Shown piece after piece: positions 10,535 to 19,693 of a DNA stretch of 64,000 nt. The stretch's first letter is position 1, and each line of letters starts with the position of its first letter. The translations under genes and the position numbers were made by a program. Source of the stretch: [Pseudomonas] carboxydohydrogena. Its GTDB lineage: Bacteria > Pseudomonadota > Alphaproteobacteria > Rhizobiales > Xanthobacteraceae. The DNA is taken from assembly GCF_029030725.1 (NCBI RefSeq), contig NZ_CP113162.1, positions 866,501-930,500 of the forward strand, given 5' to 3'. A model generated the notes under the pieces. It was not told the origin of the DNA. It saw nothing but the letters and a program-made list of their open reading frames with translations, and ran no database searches.

Positions 10535-11941
10535 ATGAACGCTAATCTTTCGGCCCTGCTTTATCTCGTCGCAGGCGTCCTTTTCATCCTGTCGCTGCGC
10601 GGACTGTCGAGCCCGGCGTCCTCCCGTCAGGGCAACTTCTTCGGCATGGTCGGCATGGCCATCGCGGTCGCCACCACGCTGGCGGCGCATCCGCCGGCGA
10701 GCGCAACCGGCTGGATCCTCGTGATCCTCGGCATCGCCATCGGCGGTTCGATCGGTGCCGTGATCGCCAAGCGCGTGCCGATGACGGCGATGCCCGAACT
10801 GGTCGCGGCCTTCCACTCGCTGGTCGGCATGGCCGCCGTGCTGGTCGCCGCCGGTGCGTTCTACGCGCCGACCGCGTTCGGCATCGGCACCCACGGCGCG
10901 ATCCACGCCCAGAGCCTCGTCGAGATGTCGCTCGGCGTCGCCATCGGCGCCTTGACCTTCACCGGCTCGGTGATCGCGTTCCTCAAGCTCTCCGGCCGCA
11001 TGAGCGGCGCGCCCATCATCCTGCCGGCGCGCCACATCATCAACATCGTGCTCGCTCTGGCGCTGGTGTTCTTCATCTACGGCCTGATCGTGTCGCAGAG
11101 CGCGGTCGATTTCTGGCTCATCACCATCATCGCGCTGGTGCTCGGCGTGCTGCTGATCATCCCGATCGGCGGCGCTGACATGCCGGTGGTGATCTCGATG
11201 CTCAACTCCTATTCGGGTTGGGCCGCGGCCGGCATCGGCTTCACCCTCGGCAACTCGGCGCTGATCATCACCGGCGCGCTGGTCGGCTCCTCGGGTGCGA
11301 TCCTGTCCTACATTATGTGCCATGCGATGAACCGCTCCTTCATCTCGGTCATCCTCGGCGGCTTCGGCGCCGACGGCGGGGCTGCTGCCGCGGGCGGCGG
11401 CGGTACGGGCGAGGCCAAGCCGGTCAAGCTCGGCTCGGCGGACGACGCGGCCTTCATCATGAAGAACGCGCAGAAGGTTATCATCGTGCCGGGCTACGGC
11501 ATGGCGGTGGCGCAGGCCCAGCATGCCTTGCGCGAAATGGCCGACACGCTGAAGAAGGAAGGCGTCGAGGTGAAGTACGCCATTCATCCGGTCGCGGGCC
11601 GCATGCCCGGCCACATGAACGTGCTGCTGGCGGAAGCCAACGTGCCCTACGACGAGGTGTTCGAGCTTGAGGACATCAACTCGGAATTCGCGCAGGCCGA
11701 CGTGGCCTTCGTGATCGGTGCCAACGACGTCACCAACCCGGCCGCGGAAGAAGACCCGTCCTCGCCGATCTACGGCATGCCGGTGTTGCAGGTCTGGAAG
11801 GCCGGCACCGTGATGTTCATCAAGCGTTCGCTCGCCTCGGGCTATGCCGGCGTCGATAACCCGCTGTTCTATCGTGACAACACCATGATGCTGCTGGGCG
11901 ACGCCAAGAAGATGACGGAGAATATCGTCAAGGCGATGTAA
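10535..11941 (+). CDS. pntB: NAD(P) transhydrogenase subunit beta
   Basis: A 468-residue protein. The first 260 residues or so form many transmembrane helices (rest of proton-channel domain II). The soluble C-terminal domain III binds NADP(H), with the glycine-rich PGYGMAVAQAQHA and later IGANDVTNPAA. A Gly/Ala-rich hinge lies at about 282-296. Together with pntAA and pntAB it forms the complete enzyme. Confidence 0.95.
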   Translation: MNANLSALLYLVAGVLFILSLRGLSSPASSRQGNFFGMVGMAIAVATTLAAHPPASATGWILVILGIAIGGSIGAVIAKRVPMTAMPELVAAFHSLVGMAAVLVAAGAFYAPTAFGIGTHGAIHAQSLVEMSLGVAIGALTFTGSVIAFLKLSGRMSGAPIILPARHIINIVLALALVFFIYGLIVSQSAVDFWLITIIALVLGVLLIIPIGGADMPVVISMLNSYSGWAAAGIGFTLGNSALIITGALVGSSGAILSYIMCHAMNRSFISVILGGFGADGGAAAAGGGGTGEAKPVKLGSADDAAFIMKNAQKVIIVPGYGMAVAQAQHALREMADTLKKEGVEVKYAIHPVAGRMPGHMNVLLAEANVPYDEVFELEDINSEFAQADVAFVIGANDVTNPAAEEDPSSPIYGMPVLQVWKAGTVMFIKRSLASGYAGVDNPLFYRDNTMMLLGDAKKMTENIVKAM

Positions 11942-11971
11942 CCTTCGCAAAAATGCGCTAGCCTCTGCGGC

Positions 11972-13072
11972 ATGAGCGCACATAGCAACATGCCACGGTC
12001 AGCCTGGGTATATCCCACGCTGGCCGTTTTGCTGTTTGCGGCCACGGCCATTCCGTCGCTCGGCATCGGCTTTACCCATTCCGTTGCGGGACTGGTGTTT
12101 GCGGCGGTGCTGCTCGTCGTGCTGTTCGGCACGGTGTTCGCGGCGGTCCACCACGCCGAGGTGATCGCGGAGCGGGTCGGGGAGCCGTTCGGGACGCTGC
12201 TCTTGACGCTCGCTGTCACCATCATCGAGGTTGCGCTGATCGCCACATTGATGCTGGGCGAGCAGGAAGTTCCCACGCTGGCGCGCGACACCGTGTTCGC
12301 CGTGGTGATGATCGTCTGCAACGGGCTTGTCGGCGCGTGCATTTTGGCCGGCGGATTGCGCTATCGCGAGCAGGAATTCCAGATCACCGGCGTCAACGTC
12401 TATCTGTGCGTACTGACGGTGCTGGCGACCATCACGCTGGTGATGCCGAACTACACGCTGGAAACGCCGGGGCCGGTCTACTCGCACCTGCAACTTGCCT
12501 TTGTCAGCGTCGCGACGATCGTTCTCTACGGCGTGTTCCTCTACACCCAGACCATCCGCCATCGCGATTATTTCATCGGCGGGAAACAGGAAGAGAATGG
12601 CCACGCGGCCGCGTCCGGCGGTGTGCTGGTGATGAGCGTGGGGCTGCTGATTGTCTCGCTGGTGGCCGTGGTGCTGCTGGCCAAGAAGTTCTCGCTGGTG
12701 GTGGATGCCGGTGCTGCGGCCATCGGCGCGCCGCCCGCCTTCGCCGGTGTGGTCGTCGCCATGCTTGTGCTATTGCCGGAGAGCATCGCGGCGCTGTCCG
12801 CCGCCCGCAAGAACGATTTGCAGAAAAGCATCAACCTCGCGCTCGGCTCGTCGCTCGCCACCATCGGCCTGACGATTCCGGCGGTGTCCGAGGCGGCCTA
12901 CCTTCTCGATAAGACGCTCGTGCTCGGCCTGCCATCACGGGATATCGTGCTGCTGGCGATGACGATGCTGGTCAGCATGATGACGTTCGGAACCGGCCGC
13001 ACCAACATCCTGTTCGGGCTGGTGCATCTGGTTATTTTCGCGATCTTCCTGCTGCTGGTTTTCGTACCCTGA
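11972..13072 (+). CDS. chaA: Ca2+/H+ antiporter (ChaA/Y4hA type)
   Basis: A 366-residue inner-membrane CaCA-superfamily cation/proton exchanger with about 11 transmembrane segments. The two alpha-repeat motifs are visible: TLAVTIIEVALIATLML in the first half and AMLVLLPESIAALSAAR in the second, each with the essential acidic residue. Rhizobial homologues are named Y4hA. It starts 30 bases after pntB and could be read through from that operon. The ion specificity is not settled by sequence. Confidence 0.85.
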   Translation: MSAHSNMPRSAWVYPTLAVLLFAATAIPSLGIGFTHSVAGLVFAAVLLVVLFGTVFAAVHHAEVIAERVGEPFGTLLLTLAVTIIEVALIATLMLGEQEVPTLARDTVFAVVMIVCNGLVGACILAGGLRYREQEFQITGVNVYLCVLTVLATITLVMPNYTLETPGPVYSHLQLAFVSVATIVLYGVFLYTQTIRHRDYFIGGKQEENGHAAASGGVLVMSVGLLIVSLVAVVLLAKKFSLVVDAGAAAIGAPPAFAGVVVAMLVLLPESIAALSAARKNDLQKSINLALGSSLATIGLTIPAVSEAAYLLDKTLVLGLPSRDIVLLAMTMLVSMMTFGTGRTNILFGLVHLVIFAIFLLLVFVP

Positions 13073-13123
13073 AGGTATGCGGCGATTGTTGCCGGTCATA
13101 TCGCCCTTGGCTAAGGTGTGAGC

Positions 13124-13507
13124 ATGATCGGGTTGCTGCGATATATTCTGGCCGGATGCCTCGTGCTTGCGTTGATCGCAAGCGGCGTGCCGCACATCCG
13201 TGTCGCGGCTGCTGCGCCGGTGCAACAGGCTGTTCACATGCATGCGGATGCGCATGCCTCTGCCGCGCAGCACGATGCAATGCCTGCCATGCATATGCAT
13301 TCCGAATCCCGAGCGCCTGCGGAAAAATCCGCCGATTCCTGCAAGGACATGAAGTGTTGCGCCATGTGCGCGACAGCCTATGTCGAACCGGTGTCGCGCG
13401 CGCTGACGCCTGCCCGCATTGCGCTGGCCGTTCGTTACGGTGAGCGCGAAACAAGGCTGGCCGACGCCGCCATTTTCCCCGATCCCAGAATTCCCATCGC
13501 GGCCTGA
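13124..13507 (+). CDS. Exported His/Met/Cys-containing small protein
   Basis: A 127-residue protein with a clear signal peptide (hydrophobic residues 5-20, cleavage near AAA-AP). Next comes a His/Met-rich stretch (AVHMHADAHASAAQHDAM, then HMHS) and a cysteine cluster CKDMKCCAMC near residue 75. These are typical ligands for copper or similar metals, so periplasmic metal binding is inferred. No named family is recognised. An AAGG site suits the ATG at 13124; a GTG at 13118 is an alternative. The next gene, 76 bases on, is also His/Met-rich. Confidence 0.7.
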   Translation: MIGLLRYILAGCLVLALIASGVPHIRVAAAAPVQQAVHMHADAHASAAQHDAMPAMHMHSESRAPAEKSADSCKDMKCCAMCATAYVEPVSRALTPARIALAVRYGERETRLADAAIFPDPRIPIAA

Positions 13508-13583
13508 TACCGCGTCCGTAAGGGCGACGTCTCATGCCTGCGTGACCGCAGGCCAGTCAGGTCTTGAATTTGGGATCAACCAG

Positions 13584-15062
13584 ATGCCTTTGGATTTACA
13601 ATGGCGCGCGGCCGGTTGTGCCGCCACCTTGCTTGCTTTCCTCGTCTCCTCTCCGGCTTTTGCCCAGGCGGACGAGCAATCCGCGCCGCATGGCGATCAC
13701 AAACATACGGACGGCATGACAATGGACATGCCGAAAGATCGCGCGGCGAAACCGGCGGCGAGGCTCGCCGGGAAAAAGCGATCGTCCTCCCATCATGCGC
13801 ATGATCATCAGAAAGGCACCCGCGGCCATGAGATGGCCGGGCAGGTCATGAACGGTCATGACATGAACGGACATGACATGGGACAGATGTCGCATGCCAT
13901 GGCCAGCCCTCTTGGTCCGTATGCAATGACCCGCGATGGTTCCGGCACGAGCTGGCTGCCGGACACTTCACCGCATGAGGGCATCTACCGGAAGCTGGAA
14001 GACTGGAGCGTGATGAGCCACGGGGTGGTCAATCTGATTTATGACAATCAGGGTGGTCCGCGCGGCGCACACAAGACCTTCGCCAGCGGCATGCTGATGA
14101 CCATGATGCAGCGGCCGCTCGGCGACGGCACGTTCGGCGTGCGGGCGATGCTATCGCCCGAGCCTTTCATGGGCGCGAATGGTTATCCGCTGTTGCTGGC
14201 GACCGGCGAGACGGCGAATGGAACATCGCATCTGGTCGATCGCCAGCACCCGCACGACCTGTTCATGGAACTGGCGGCGACCTACAGCCAGAACCTCACC
14301 GCCAACTCCAGCGTATTCGTTTACGGCGGCCTGCCGGGCGAGCCTGCGCTCGGGCCGCCCGCGTTCATGCATCGCACCAGCGGTGCGGACAATCCGGAAG
14401 CGCCGATCAGCCATCACTGGCTCGACTCCACCCACATCACCTTCGGCGTGCTGACGGCCGGCGTGGTGATGGGCGACTGGAAGATCGAGGGATCGTCGTT
14501 TCGCGGCCGCGAGCCGGATCAGTACCGTTACGACATCGAGCGGCCCTATCTCGACAGTTTCGCGGGCCGCGTGAGCTGGAATCCGGCACGGGAATGGTCA
14601 TTCCAGGTGTCGTATGGCCATCTGAATTCGCCGGAGCAACTTGCGCCCACGGTCAACGAAAACCGGCTGACGGTGTCGGGGATCTATACGACGACGTTCG
14701 GCGGCGGCAATGTCTGGAGCACGACGGTCGCGTGGGGCCGCAAGATGCTACAGCCGGGCGATGTGCTCGACGCCTGGCTGATCGAGAGCGCGCTCATCCT
14801 TCAAAATAATGTGACGCTGTTCATGCGCGGCGAGCGCGTTCAGGAGGGCGAACTGACCGAGGATATTCCGGGCCTCGAAGGGCGCCGGTTTACTGTCGGC
14901 AAGGTCAGCGTCGGCGGAATCTACGATTTCGTGCGCACCGAACACGCCAAATTCGGTCTCGGCGGCCTCGTGAGTCAGTACGCGCTTCCTCACGATCTTG
15001 TCGGTCTGTACGGCAAGAACCCCACCAGCTTCATGGTGTTTGGCCGCTTAAAGATGCTGTAA
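13584..15062 (+). CDS. His/Met-rich exported protein, probable outer-membrane barrel
   Basis: A 492-residue protein with a signal peptide ending SSPAFA-QA (about residue 27). A His/Met-rich region follows (about 30-110), including a tandem NGHDM repeat resembling Cu-binding tracts of CopA/CopB-type proteins. The remaining 380 residues contain alternating aromatic segments and polar turns that look like a beta-barrel. The conserved strings LVDRQHPHDLFMEL and PPAFMHR recur in uncharacterised proteins of heavy-metal clusters. A role in copper or silver tolerance is inferred from composition and from the preceding gene, not shown. It is longer than CopB and not clearly its homologue. Confidence 0.65.
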   Translation: MPLDLQWRAAGCAATLLAFLVSSPAFAQADEQSAPHGDHKHTDGMTMDMPKDRAAKPAARLAGKKRSSSHHAHDHQKGTRGHEMAGQVMNGHDMNGHDMGQMSHAMASPLGPYAMTRDGSGTSWLPDTSPHEGIYRKLEDWSVMSHGVVNLIYDNQGGPRGAHKTFASGMLMTMMQRPLGDGTFGVRAMLSPEPFMGANGYPLLLATGETANGTSHLVDRQHPHDLFMELAATYSQNLTANSSVFVYGGLPGEPALGPPAFMHRTSGADNPEAPISHHWLDSTHITFGVLTAGVVMGDWKIEGSSFRGREPDQYRYDIERPYLDSFAGRVSWNPAREWSFQVSYGHLNSPEQLAPTVNENRLTVSGIYTTTFGGGNVWSTTVAWGRKMLQPGDVLDAWLIESALILQNNVTLFMRGERVQEGELTEDIPGLEGRRFTVGKVSVGGIYDFVRTEHAKFGLGGLVSQYALPHDLVGLYGKNPTSFMVFGRLKML

Positions 15063-15171
15063 CCGAACTGTGCGAATGAGGGGTCGAATTGCCACCATGC
15101 GGTCGCAGTTGATCCCTCAATCGGCCCAAAAGTTCCCGCATGCAGGCGCGGCGCGGGGAGCCTATTCGGCG

Positions 15172-16047
15172 ATGATCAAGAAATTTCTGTCCAAATATCT
15201 TCTGGAGGTGATCCCATCCATCGTGGCGACGGTCGTCGGCGCGTACATCGTCACGAACTACATCAACGCCAAACCGCCCGCCGACAAGCCCCCGGCGGCG
15301 ATGAGCGCTCCTGCGCAGGCCGCCTCCGGGACATCGAACAACGCCGAGAGCGCCGCGAAGACCGAGTCTGCCGCCAGGGCGGAAGCCAAAGCCGCCGAGG
15401 CGAAGGCGGCCGCGGAGCGGATCGCCAGCGAGAAGGCAGCTGCGGCCCGGGTTGCGGCCGAGAAGGCCGCCGCGGACAAGGCCGATGCCCGCAAGGCCGC
15501 CGAACGGCTCGCCAGCGAAAAGCGCGAGGCCGAGAAGCGGGAACTGGAGAAGAAGGAAGCCGAGAAGCGCGAGCGCGCCCTCGCCAAGGCGGCTCCCGTG
15601 GCCCGGACTCCGGCCGCCAGACCGGCCGAGGAAGCGGCGGCAACTCCCGACGCCAACGATCTGGCGCGCGCCGCCATCGCACGGCTGCGGGCCGAACAAC
15701 CCGCGGCCGTGGCGCAGCCGGTTCCGAAAATGCCCGAACATCCGGTCGCTTCGGTGGTCGCGGCCCCGAGCCCTCAGCCTGCCGCGCCGCCGGTGCGTGA
15801 GGCCGACATCAGCCCCACTGCGCCGATGATGCCGCCCGCCTCAGTCGCGCCGCTGCCGACGGCTTCCATTCCCACCACGCCGCCCGTTGCGGATGTCAGC
15901 GCCTCGCATCTGGTGCCCCCCGCCGACATCCCCTCGCGTCCGCTCGATTTGCAGGCTGGCGATAGCGGCAAGAAGGATAGCGGTTCGGTCGTCTCGGACG
16001 TGATGTCGGCGACGAAGTCCGCGTTTCAGGCGGTGCTGCCGCGCTGA
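15172..16047 (+). CDS. Membrane-anchored Ala/Glu/Lys coiled-coil protein (TolA-like composition)
   Basis: A 291-residue protein with one N-terminal transmembrane segment (about 10-28, VIPSIVATVVGAYIVTNYI). A long charged Ala/Glu/Lys heptad-rich helix follows (about 60-150), then a Pro/Ala-rich tail. The layout resembles TolA or other periplasm-spanning helices, but no TolA C-terminal domain is recognisable. The composition biases any similarity search. I chose the ATG at 15172 because it starts the membrane anchor; a longer frame begins at 15070. Function unknown. Confidence 0.6.
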   Translation: MIKKFLSKYLLEVIPSIVATVVGAYIVTNYINAKPPADKPPAAMSAPAQAASGTSNNAESAAKTESAARAEAKAAEAKAAAERIASEKAAAARVAAEKAAADKADARKAAERLASEKREAEKRELEKKEAEKRERALAKAAPVARTPAARPAEEAAATPDANDLARAAIARLRAEQPAAVAQPVPKMPEHPVASVVAAPSPQPAAPPVREADISPTAPMMPPASVAPLPTASIPTTPPVADVSASHLVPPADIPSRPLDLQAGDSGKKDSGSVVSDVMSATKSAFQAVLPR

Positions 16048-16086
16048 GGTGCAGCCTGTCCGGATTGGGCAGACTCTCCCCCCGTC

Positions 16087-16106
16087 ATTCCCGCGAAAGC
16101 GGGAAT
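16087..16106. repeat. Short palindrome ATTCCCGC-GAAA-GCGGGAAT
   Basis: An 8-bp perfect stem with a GAAA tetraloop lies in the gap between two convergent genes. This palindrome is a very common intergenic repeat in rhizobia-like genomes. It may act as a weak bidirectional terminator here. Confidence 0.6.
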
Positions 16107-16201
16107 TCACTCCCGGGACCGGGTACCGCCAGAGCCTGTCATCGGGCGGGTGAAGCCGGGCCCGGTGGCGAAGACAATGGCGGATGGTCCGATGACCGCG
16201 C

Positions 16202-17401
16202 CTAGCGGCGTGCTTTTTTCTTCGCGGTTTTTGCAGCGGTTTTTACGGCAGTCTTTGCGGCGATCTTTTTCCCCGGTTGAGCCCGTTTGACCGGGGGCCG
16301 CGAAGGCGCCGGTGCACCGGGATTTTCCACCATCGACTCGAAGAAATCCTTCACGGGGCTGATCTCTCCGGGATTGGACGGACTGTAGCCCGGAAGTTTG
16401 GAGACGGCGTCCCGGAATTCGTCGCCCTTCATCAGTTCCAGCAGATGATGCATCGGCACTGTGTCGAGGAAGGCGCGGTGGCAGACGAAGAAATAATCCT
16501 CCGTCACCAGCGGGATGAAATCGAGCCCGAATTGCCGCGCGGCCGCCTCGACGCCGAAGCTTGCATCCGCCATTTCACTCGCCACAAACGCCGCGACCGC
16601 CGCGTGGGTGAACTCCAGCTGGGTCTCGTGCACGGCGGAGGGGTGGATGCCGTGCAGTTCGAGCAATTGATTGAATACCTGCCGCGTGCCGGAATCGTGG
16701 TCGCGGTTCACGAAGCGGGCCTTGCGCGCGACGAGATCCTCGAGCGAGTTGATTTGCAGCGGGTTGCCGCGCTTCACCATCAGCCCCATCTCGCGCGTCA
16801 CGAGGCTGATGACGCGGTCCTCGCGCGGGTCGAGCCATTCGAGGCAGGAGCGGATGTTCTGCTCGCGCAACGGGCCGCGCGGCAGATGCACGCCCGAGAG
16901 GTCGCAGGCATTCTGCGCGAGCGAGACCAGCGAGTTCTGGTTGCTGACATAGCGCAGGTCGACGCCGAGCGCGGGCAGGCGGTCGAGCATCTCGCGCAGT
17001 TTCGACACCGCGAAGCCGTGGCTTGCGTGAACGCGGATCACGGACGGCTCCTGATGCAGGAACGGCTTGATCTCGCTCGCAAGCTCCTGCGCGAGGTTCT
17101 GCAATTGCGGGCCGAGCCGCGCTTCGAGCCGCTGTCCCGCCCAGACCAGCTTCTCGCCGAACGGCGTCAGCGTCGTGCCGCGGCCGCGCTGGCGTTCAAC
17201 GAGTGCTGCGCCAAAGAACGCCGACCATTGCTCGATCAGATTCCAGACGTGCCGGTACGACAGATTGGCGTGCGTGGCGGCGCTGGTGAGTTTTCCGGTC
17301 TGTCGAATCTCGTTGAGGATTCCGAGCATGACGATGGCCGCCTGCGGGCTGCCCTCCTTGCGAAACCGCCAGACCGGCTCGATTTCGATATGAAGCATCA
17401 T
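16202..17401 (-). CDS. ModE-like regulator with molybdate-type ligand domain
   Basis: A 399-residue regulator. The N-terminal winged helix (about 15-95; ILNEIRQTGKLTSAATHANLSYRHVWNLI) resembles ModE/LysR. A periplasmic-binding-protein-like domain of the COG1910 type follows (about 115-345). The Lys/Ala-rich C-terminal tail (about 375-399) may touch DNA. Such proteins sense small ligands (molybdate, tungstate or an organic acid); the ligand here is unknown. It diverges from an aldehyde dehydrogenase with an AT-rich region between them, so it probably controls that gene. The start is set at 17401 after AAGGA; a second ATG follows at once. Confidence 0.8.
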   Translation of the reverse strand: MMLHIEIEPVWRFRKEGSPQAAIVMLGILNEIRQTGKLTSAATHANLSYRHVWNLIEQWSAFFGAALVERQRGRGTTLTPFGEKLVWAGQRLEARLGPQLQNLAQELASEIKPFLHQEPSVIRVHASHGFAVSKLREMLDRLPALGVDLRYVSNQNSLVSLAQNACDLSGVHLPRGPLREQNIRSCLEWLDPREDRVISLVTREMGLMVKRGNPLQINSLEDLVARKARFVNRDHDSGTRQVFNQLLELHGIHPSAVHETQLEFTHAAVAAFVASEMADASFGVEAAARQFGLDFIPLVTEDYFFVCHRAFLDTVPMHHLLELMKGDEFRDAVSKLPGYSPSNPGEISPVKDFFESMVENPGAPAPSRPPVKRAQPGKKIAAKTAVKTAAKTAKKKARR

Positions 17402-17425
17402 ACCTGTCCTTATGCACAATAATTC

Positions 17426-17449
17426 ATATATCTGTATATTATATACCAG
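17426..17449. promoter_or_regulatory. AT-rich imperfect palindrome, candidate ModE-like operator
   Basis: The stretch contains TATAT, then CTGTATAT and ATATACCAG as imperfect arms, in an otherwise GC-rich genome. ModE boxes are built from spaced TATAT-type half sites, and the adjacent regulator has a ModE-like helix-turn-helix. The position, between the divergent regulator and aldehyde dehydrogenase, is right for an operator. Binding is inferred. Confidence 0.4.
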
Positions 17450-17536
17450 ATAGCGAACGGGGCATCTGCTTAAGATATCATATTTTTTATTGATCCAACT
17501 CACTTACCTTCAAACAACAAGAAAAGGAGGAATATG

Positions 17537-19024
17537 ATGTCTGTAGCATATGACTACGATGCTGCATCGCTCATCAGGCGCGTTTCGGCCCGGGAAAAAC
17601 TGCTCGTCATCGACGGCAAGCTGGTGCCTGCCGCCTCCGGCAAGACCTTCAGAAGCATCAACCCCGCCACCGAGGACGTTATTGCAACCGTCTCCGAAGG
17701 CGGCGTGGAGGATGTGGAGCGGGCCGTTGCCGCAGCAAGGCGGGCGTTCGAAGGCCCGTGGAGCCTGATGCGCGCCGCCGAGCGGAGCAGGATCCTGTTC
17801 AGGCTCGTCGAACTGATGAAGGAACATGCCGACGAACTCGCCGAACTCGAAAGTCTCGATGCCGGCAAGCCGATTTCGGCCGTGTTGCGGCAGGACCTGC
17901 CCGCCGCGATCGACACCCTGACCTACTACGCCGGATGGGCCGACAAGGTTCATGGCGAGGTGATCCCCGCGCGTGAGGACGCGCTGACCTACACCGTGCG
18001 CGAGCCGGTGGGTGTGGTCGCGGCCATCGTGCCGTGGAATTTCCCGATGATGATCGGAATGTGGAAACTGGCTCCCGCGCTGGCATGTGGCTGTACCGTG
18101 GTGATGAAGCCGGCCGAACTGACCTCGCTCACGGCATTGCGGATCGCCGAACTCGCCCTCGAAGCCGGGTTGCCGGCGGGTGTCCTCAATATCGTCGCGG
18201 GCTCCGGCCGCGTGGTCGGCGAGGCGCTCGTCAACCATCCGGATGTCGACAAGGTGACGTTCACCGGTTCGCCGGGCGTCGGCCGTGGCATCATGAAGGG
18301 TGCCGCGAGCAACTTCAAACACGTCTCGCTCGAGTTGGGCGGCAAGTCGGCCAACGTGATCTTCGAGGACGCGGACCTTGCGGCGGCCACCAAGTCGGCG
18401 GCGTCGGGTGTGTTCTTCAACGCGGGCCAGGTGTGCTCGGCGGGCTCGCGCGTGCTTGCGCATGAGAAGGTCTACGACGAAGTCGTGGAACGGCTCACGG
18501 CCCGCGCGCGGACCATGAAGATCGGCGATCCGTCGGATCGCTCCACCATGCTCGGTCCGGTGATTTCCGAGAAGCAGATGAACAGCATTCTCGGTTACAT
18601 CGAGATCGGGCAGAAGGAGGGCGCGTCGCTTACCACCGGCGGCGAACGGATCGGCACGCGCGGCTTCTACATCCAGCCCACGGTATTCGCCAATGTCGAG
18701 CACGAGATGCGCATCTCGCAGGAGGAAATCTTCGGACCTGTGGTGAGCGTCATCAAGTTCAAGGACGATGCGGATGCGCTGCGCATCGCCAACGGCACGG
18801 CATTCAGCCTTGCCGCCGGTGCGTGGAGCCGCGACATCGCCCGCCTGCAAAACTTCGCCCGCCGGGCCAAGGCCGGCACGGTCTGGCTGAACACGTTCGG
18901 CTACACCGACGTGCGCCTGCCGTGGGGCGGGGCGCATGATTCAGGGCTCGGCCGCGAGCGGGGCACGGCGGCGCTGAAGAACTTTACCGAGGAAAAGGTG
19001 GTCTGGCTCAACACCAGAGGCTGA
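17537..19024 (+). CDS. NAD(P)-dependent aldehyde dehydrogenase
   Basis: A protein of about 495 residues of the ALDH superfamily, oxidising an aldehyde to its acid. Signature motifs are complete: VPWNFPM for cofactor binding, FTGSPGVG, the catalytic Glu in LELGGKS and the catalytic Cys in FNAGQVCSAGSR. Similarity is highest to betaine- or phenylacetaldehyde-type enzymes, but the substrate cannot be fixed. AGGAGG lies six bases before the ATG at 17537; an ATG at 17534 is three bases from it. Probably controlled by the divergent ModE-like regulator. Confidence 0.9.
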   Translation: MSVAYDYDAASLIRRVSAREKLLVIDGKLVPAASGKTFRSINPATEDVIATVSEGGVEDVERAVAAARRAFEGPWSLMRAAERSRILFRLVELMKEHADELAELESLDAGKPISAVLRQDLPAAIDTLTYYAGWADKVHGEVIPAREDALTYTVREPVGVVAAIVPWNFPMMIGMWKLAPALACGCTVVMKPAELTSLTALRIAELALEAGLPAGVLNIVAGSGRVVGEALVNHPDVDKVTFTGSPGVGRGIMKGAASNFKHVSLELGGKSANVIFEDADLAAATKSAASGVFFNAGQVCSAGSRVLAHEKVYDEVVERLTARARTMKIGDPSDRSTMLGPVISEKQMNSILGYIEIGQKEGASLTTGGERIGTRGFYIQPTVFANVEHEMRISQEEIFGPVVSVIKFKDDADALRIANGTAFSLAAGAWSRDIARLQNFARRAKAGTVWLNTFGYTDVRLPWGGAHDSGLGRERGTAALKNFTEEKVVWLNTRG

Positions 19025-19070
19025 TGTCTTGCTCATGTCCCTTCCGCGATCGGCGGAGGGGGCTCCAACG

Positions 19071-19101
19071 AAAAACGCGGGCCACAAGGCCCGCGTTTTT
19101 T
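19071..19101. terminator. Bidirectional terminator between aldehyde dehydrogenase and rpsU
   Basis: AAAAACGCGGGCC and GGCCCGCGTTTTT form a perfect 13-bp stem with an ACAA loop. T runs appear on both strands, so it serves the convergent aldehyde dehydrogenase (plus) and rpsU (minus). Confidence 0.9.
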
Positions 19102-19123
19102 GTATCTGAAAGAAATTTGCCGC

Positions 19124-19423
19124 TTAGGAGCGGGGAGCGCGCGCGCCACCGGCTGCGCCGCCACGGCCGCCCGCGCCACGCTCGGCGCCAGCGCCGAACA
19201 CCGGCTTCGGCTTCATCGGCAGCAGACCTTCGCGTTGCAGCTTCTTGCGCGCGAGCTTGCGGGCGCGGCGAACGGCTTCCGCCTTTTCGCGAGCCTTCTT
19301 CTCGGAGGGCTTTTCGTAATGACCGCGGAGCTTCATCTCGCGGAAAATACCCTCGCGCTGCATCTTCTTCTTCAGCGCCTTGAGGGCCTGGTCGACATTG
19401 TTATCGCGGACGAGAACCTGCAC
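19124..19423 (-). CDS. rpsU: 30S ribosomal protein S21
   Basis: A 99-residue S21 whose conserved core ([23 protein letters not shown]) begins at residue 3. The start is a GTG at 19423, just after AAAAAGGATG; a nearby ATG is out of frame. The family is about 70 residues long. Here the C-terminus carries an extra Gly/Arg/Ala-rich tail of about 25 residues ([19 protein letters not shown]), which may contact rRNA. A strong terminator follows. Confidence 0.93.
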   Translation of the reverse strand: MQVLVRDNNVDQALKALKKKMQREGIFREMKLRGHYEKPSEKKAREKAEAVRRARKLARKKLQREGLLPMKPKPVFGAGAERGAGGRGGAAGGARAPRS

Positions 19424-19693
19424 GCGGCATCCTTTTTTGGTTCGAAAGCCTGAAAATGGGGACGAAAGAAAGGGTCGCCAAAGGCAAAGCCCTTCACGTC
19501 GAAGCGGGGTTTCTACCAGATCGGGGTGATGGTGTCCACGCCTGTGGACAGGGTTTTTCGCAGGTAGGGAAGCCACAAATCACAGGCAAATTGGGCTTGG
19601 GCGGAGGGTGATTCGCGGGCGCTGGATGGTTCAGGCCGCCGGATTTCCCACGGTTCCGCCCGACAGACAGGCCACCGTTCCGGGAGACCACGG

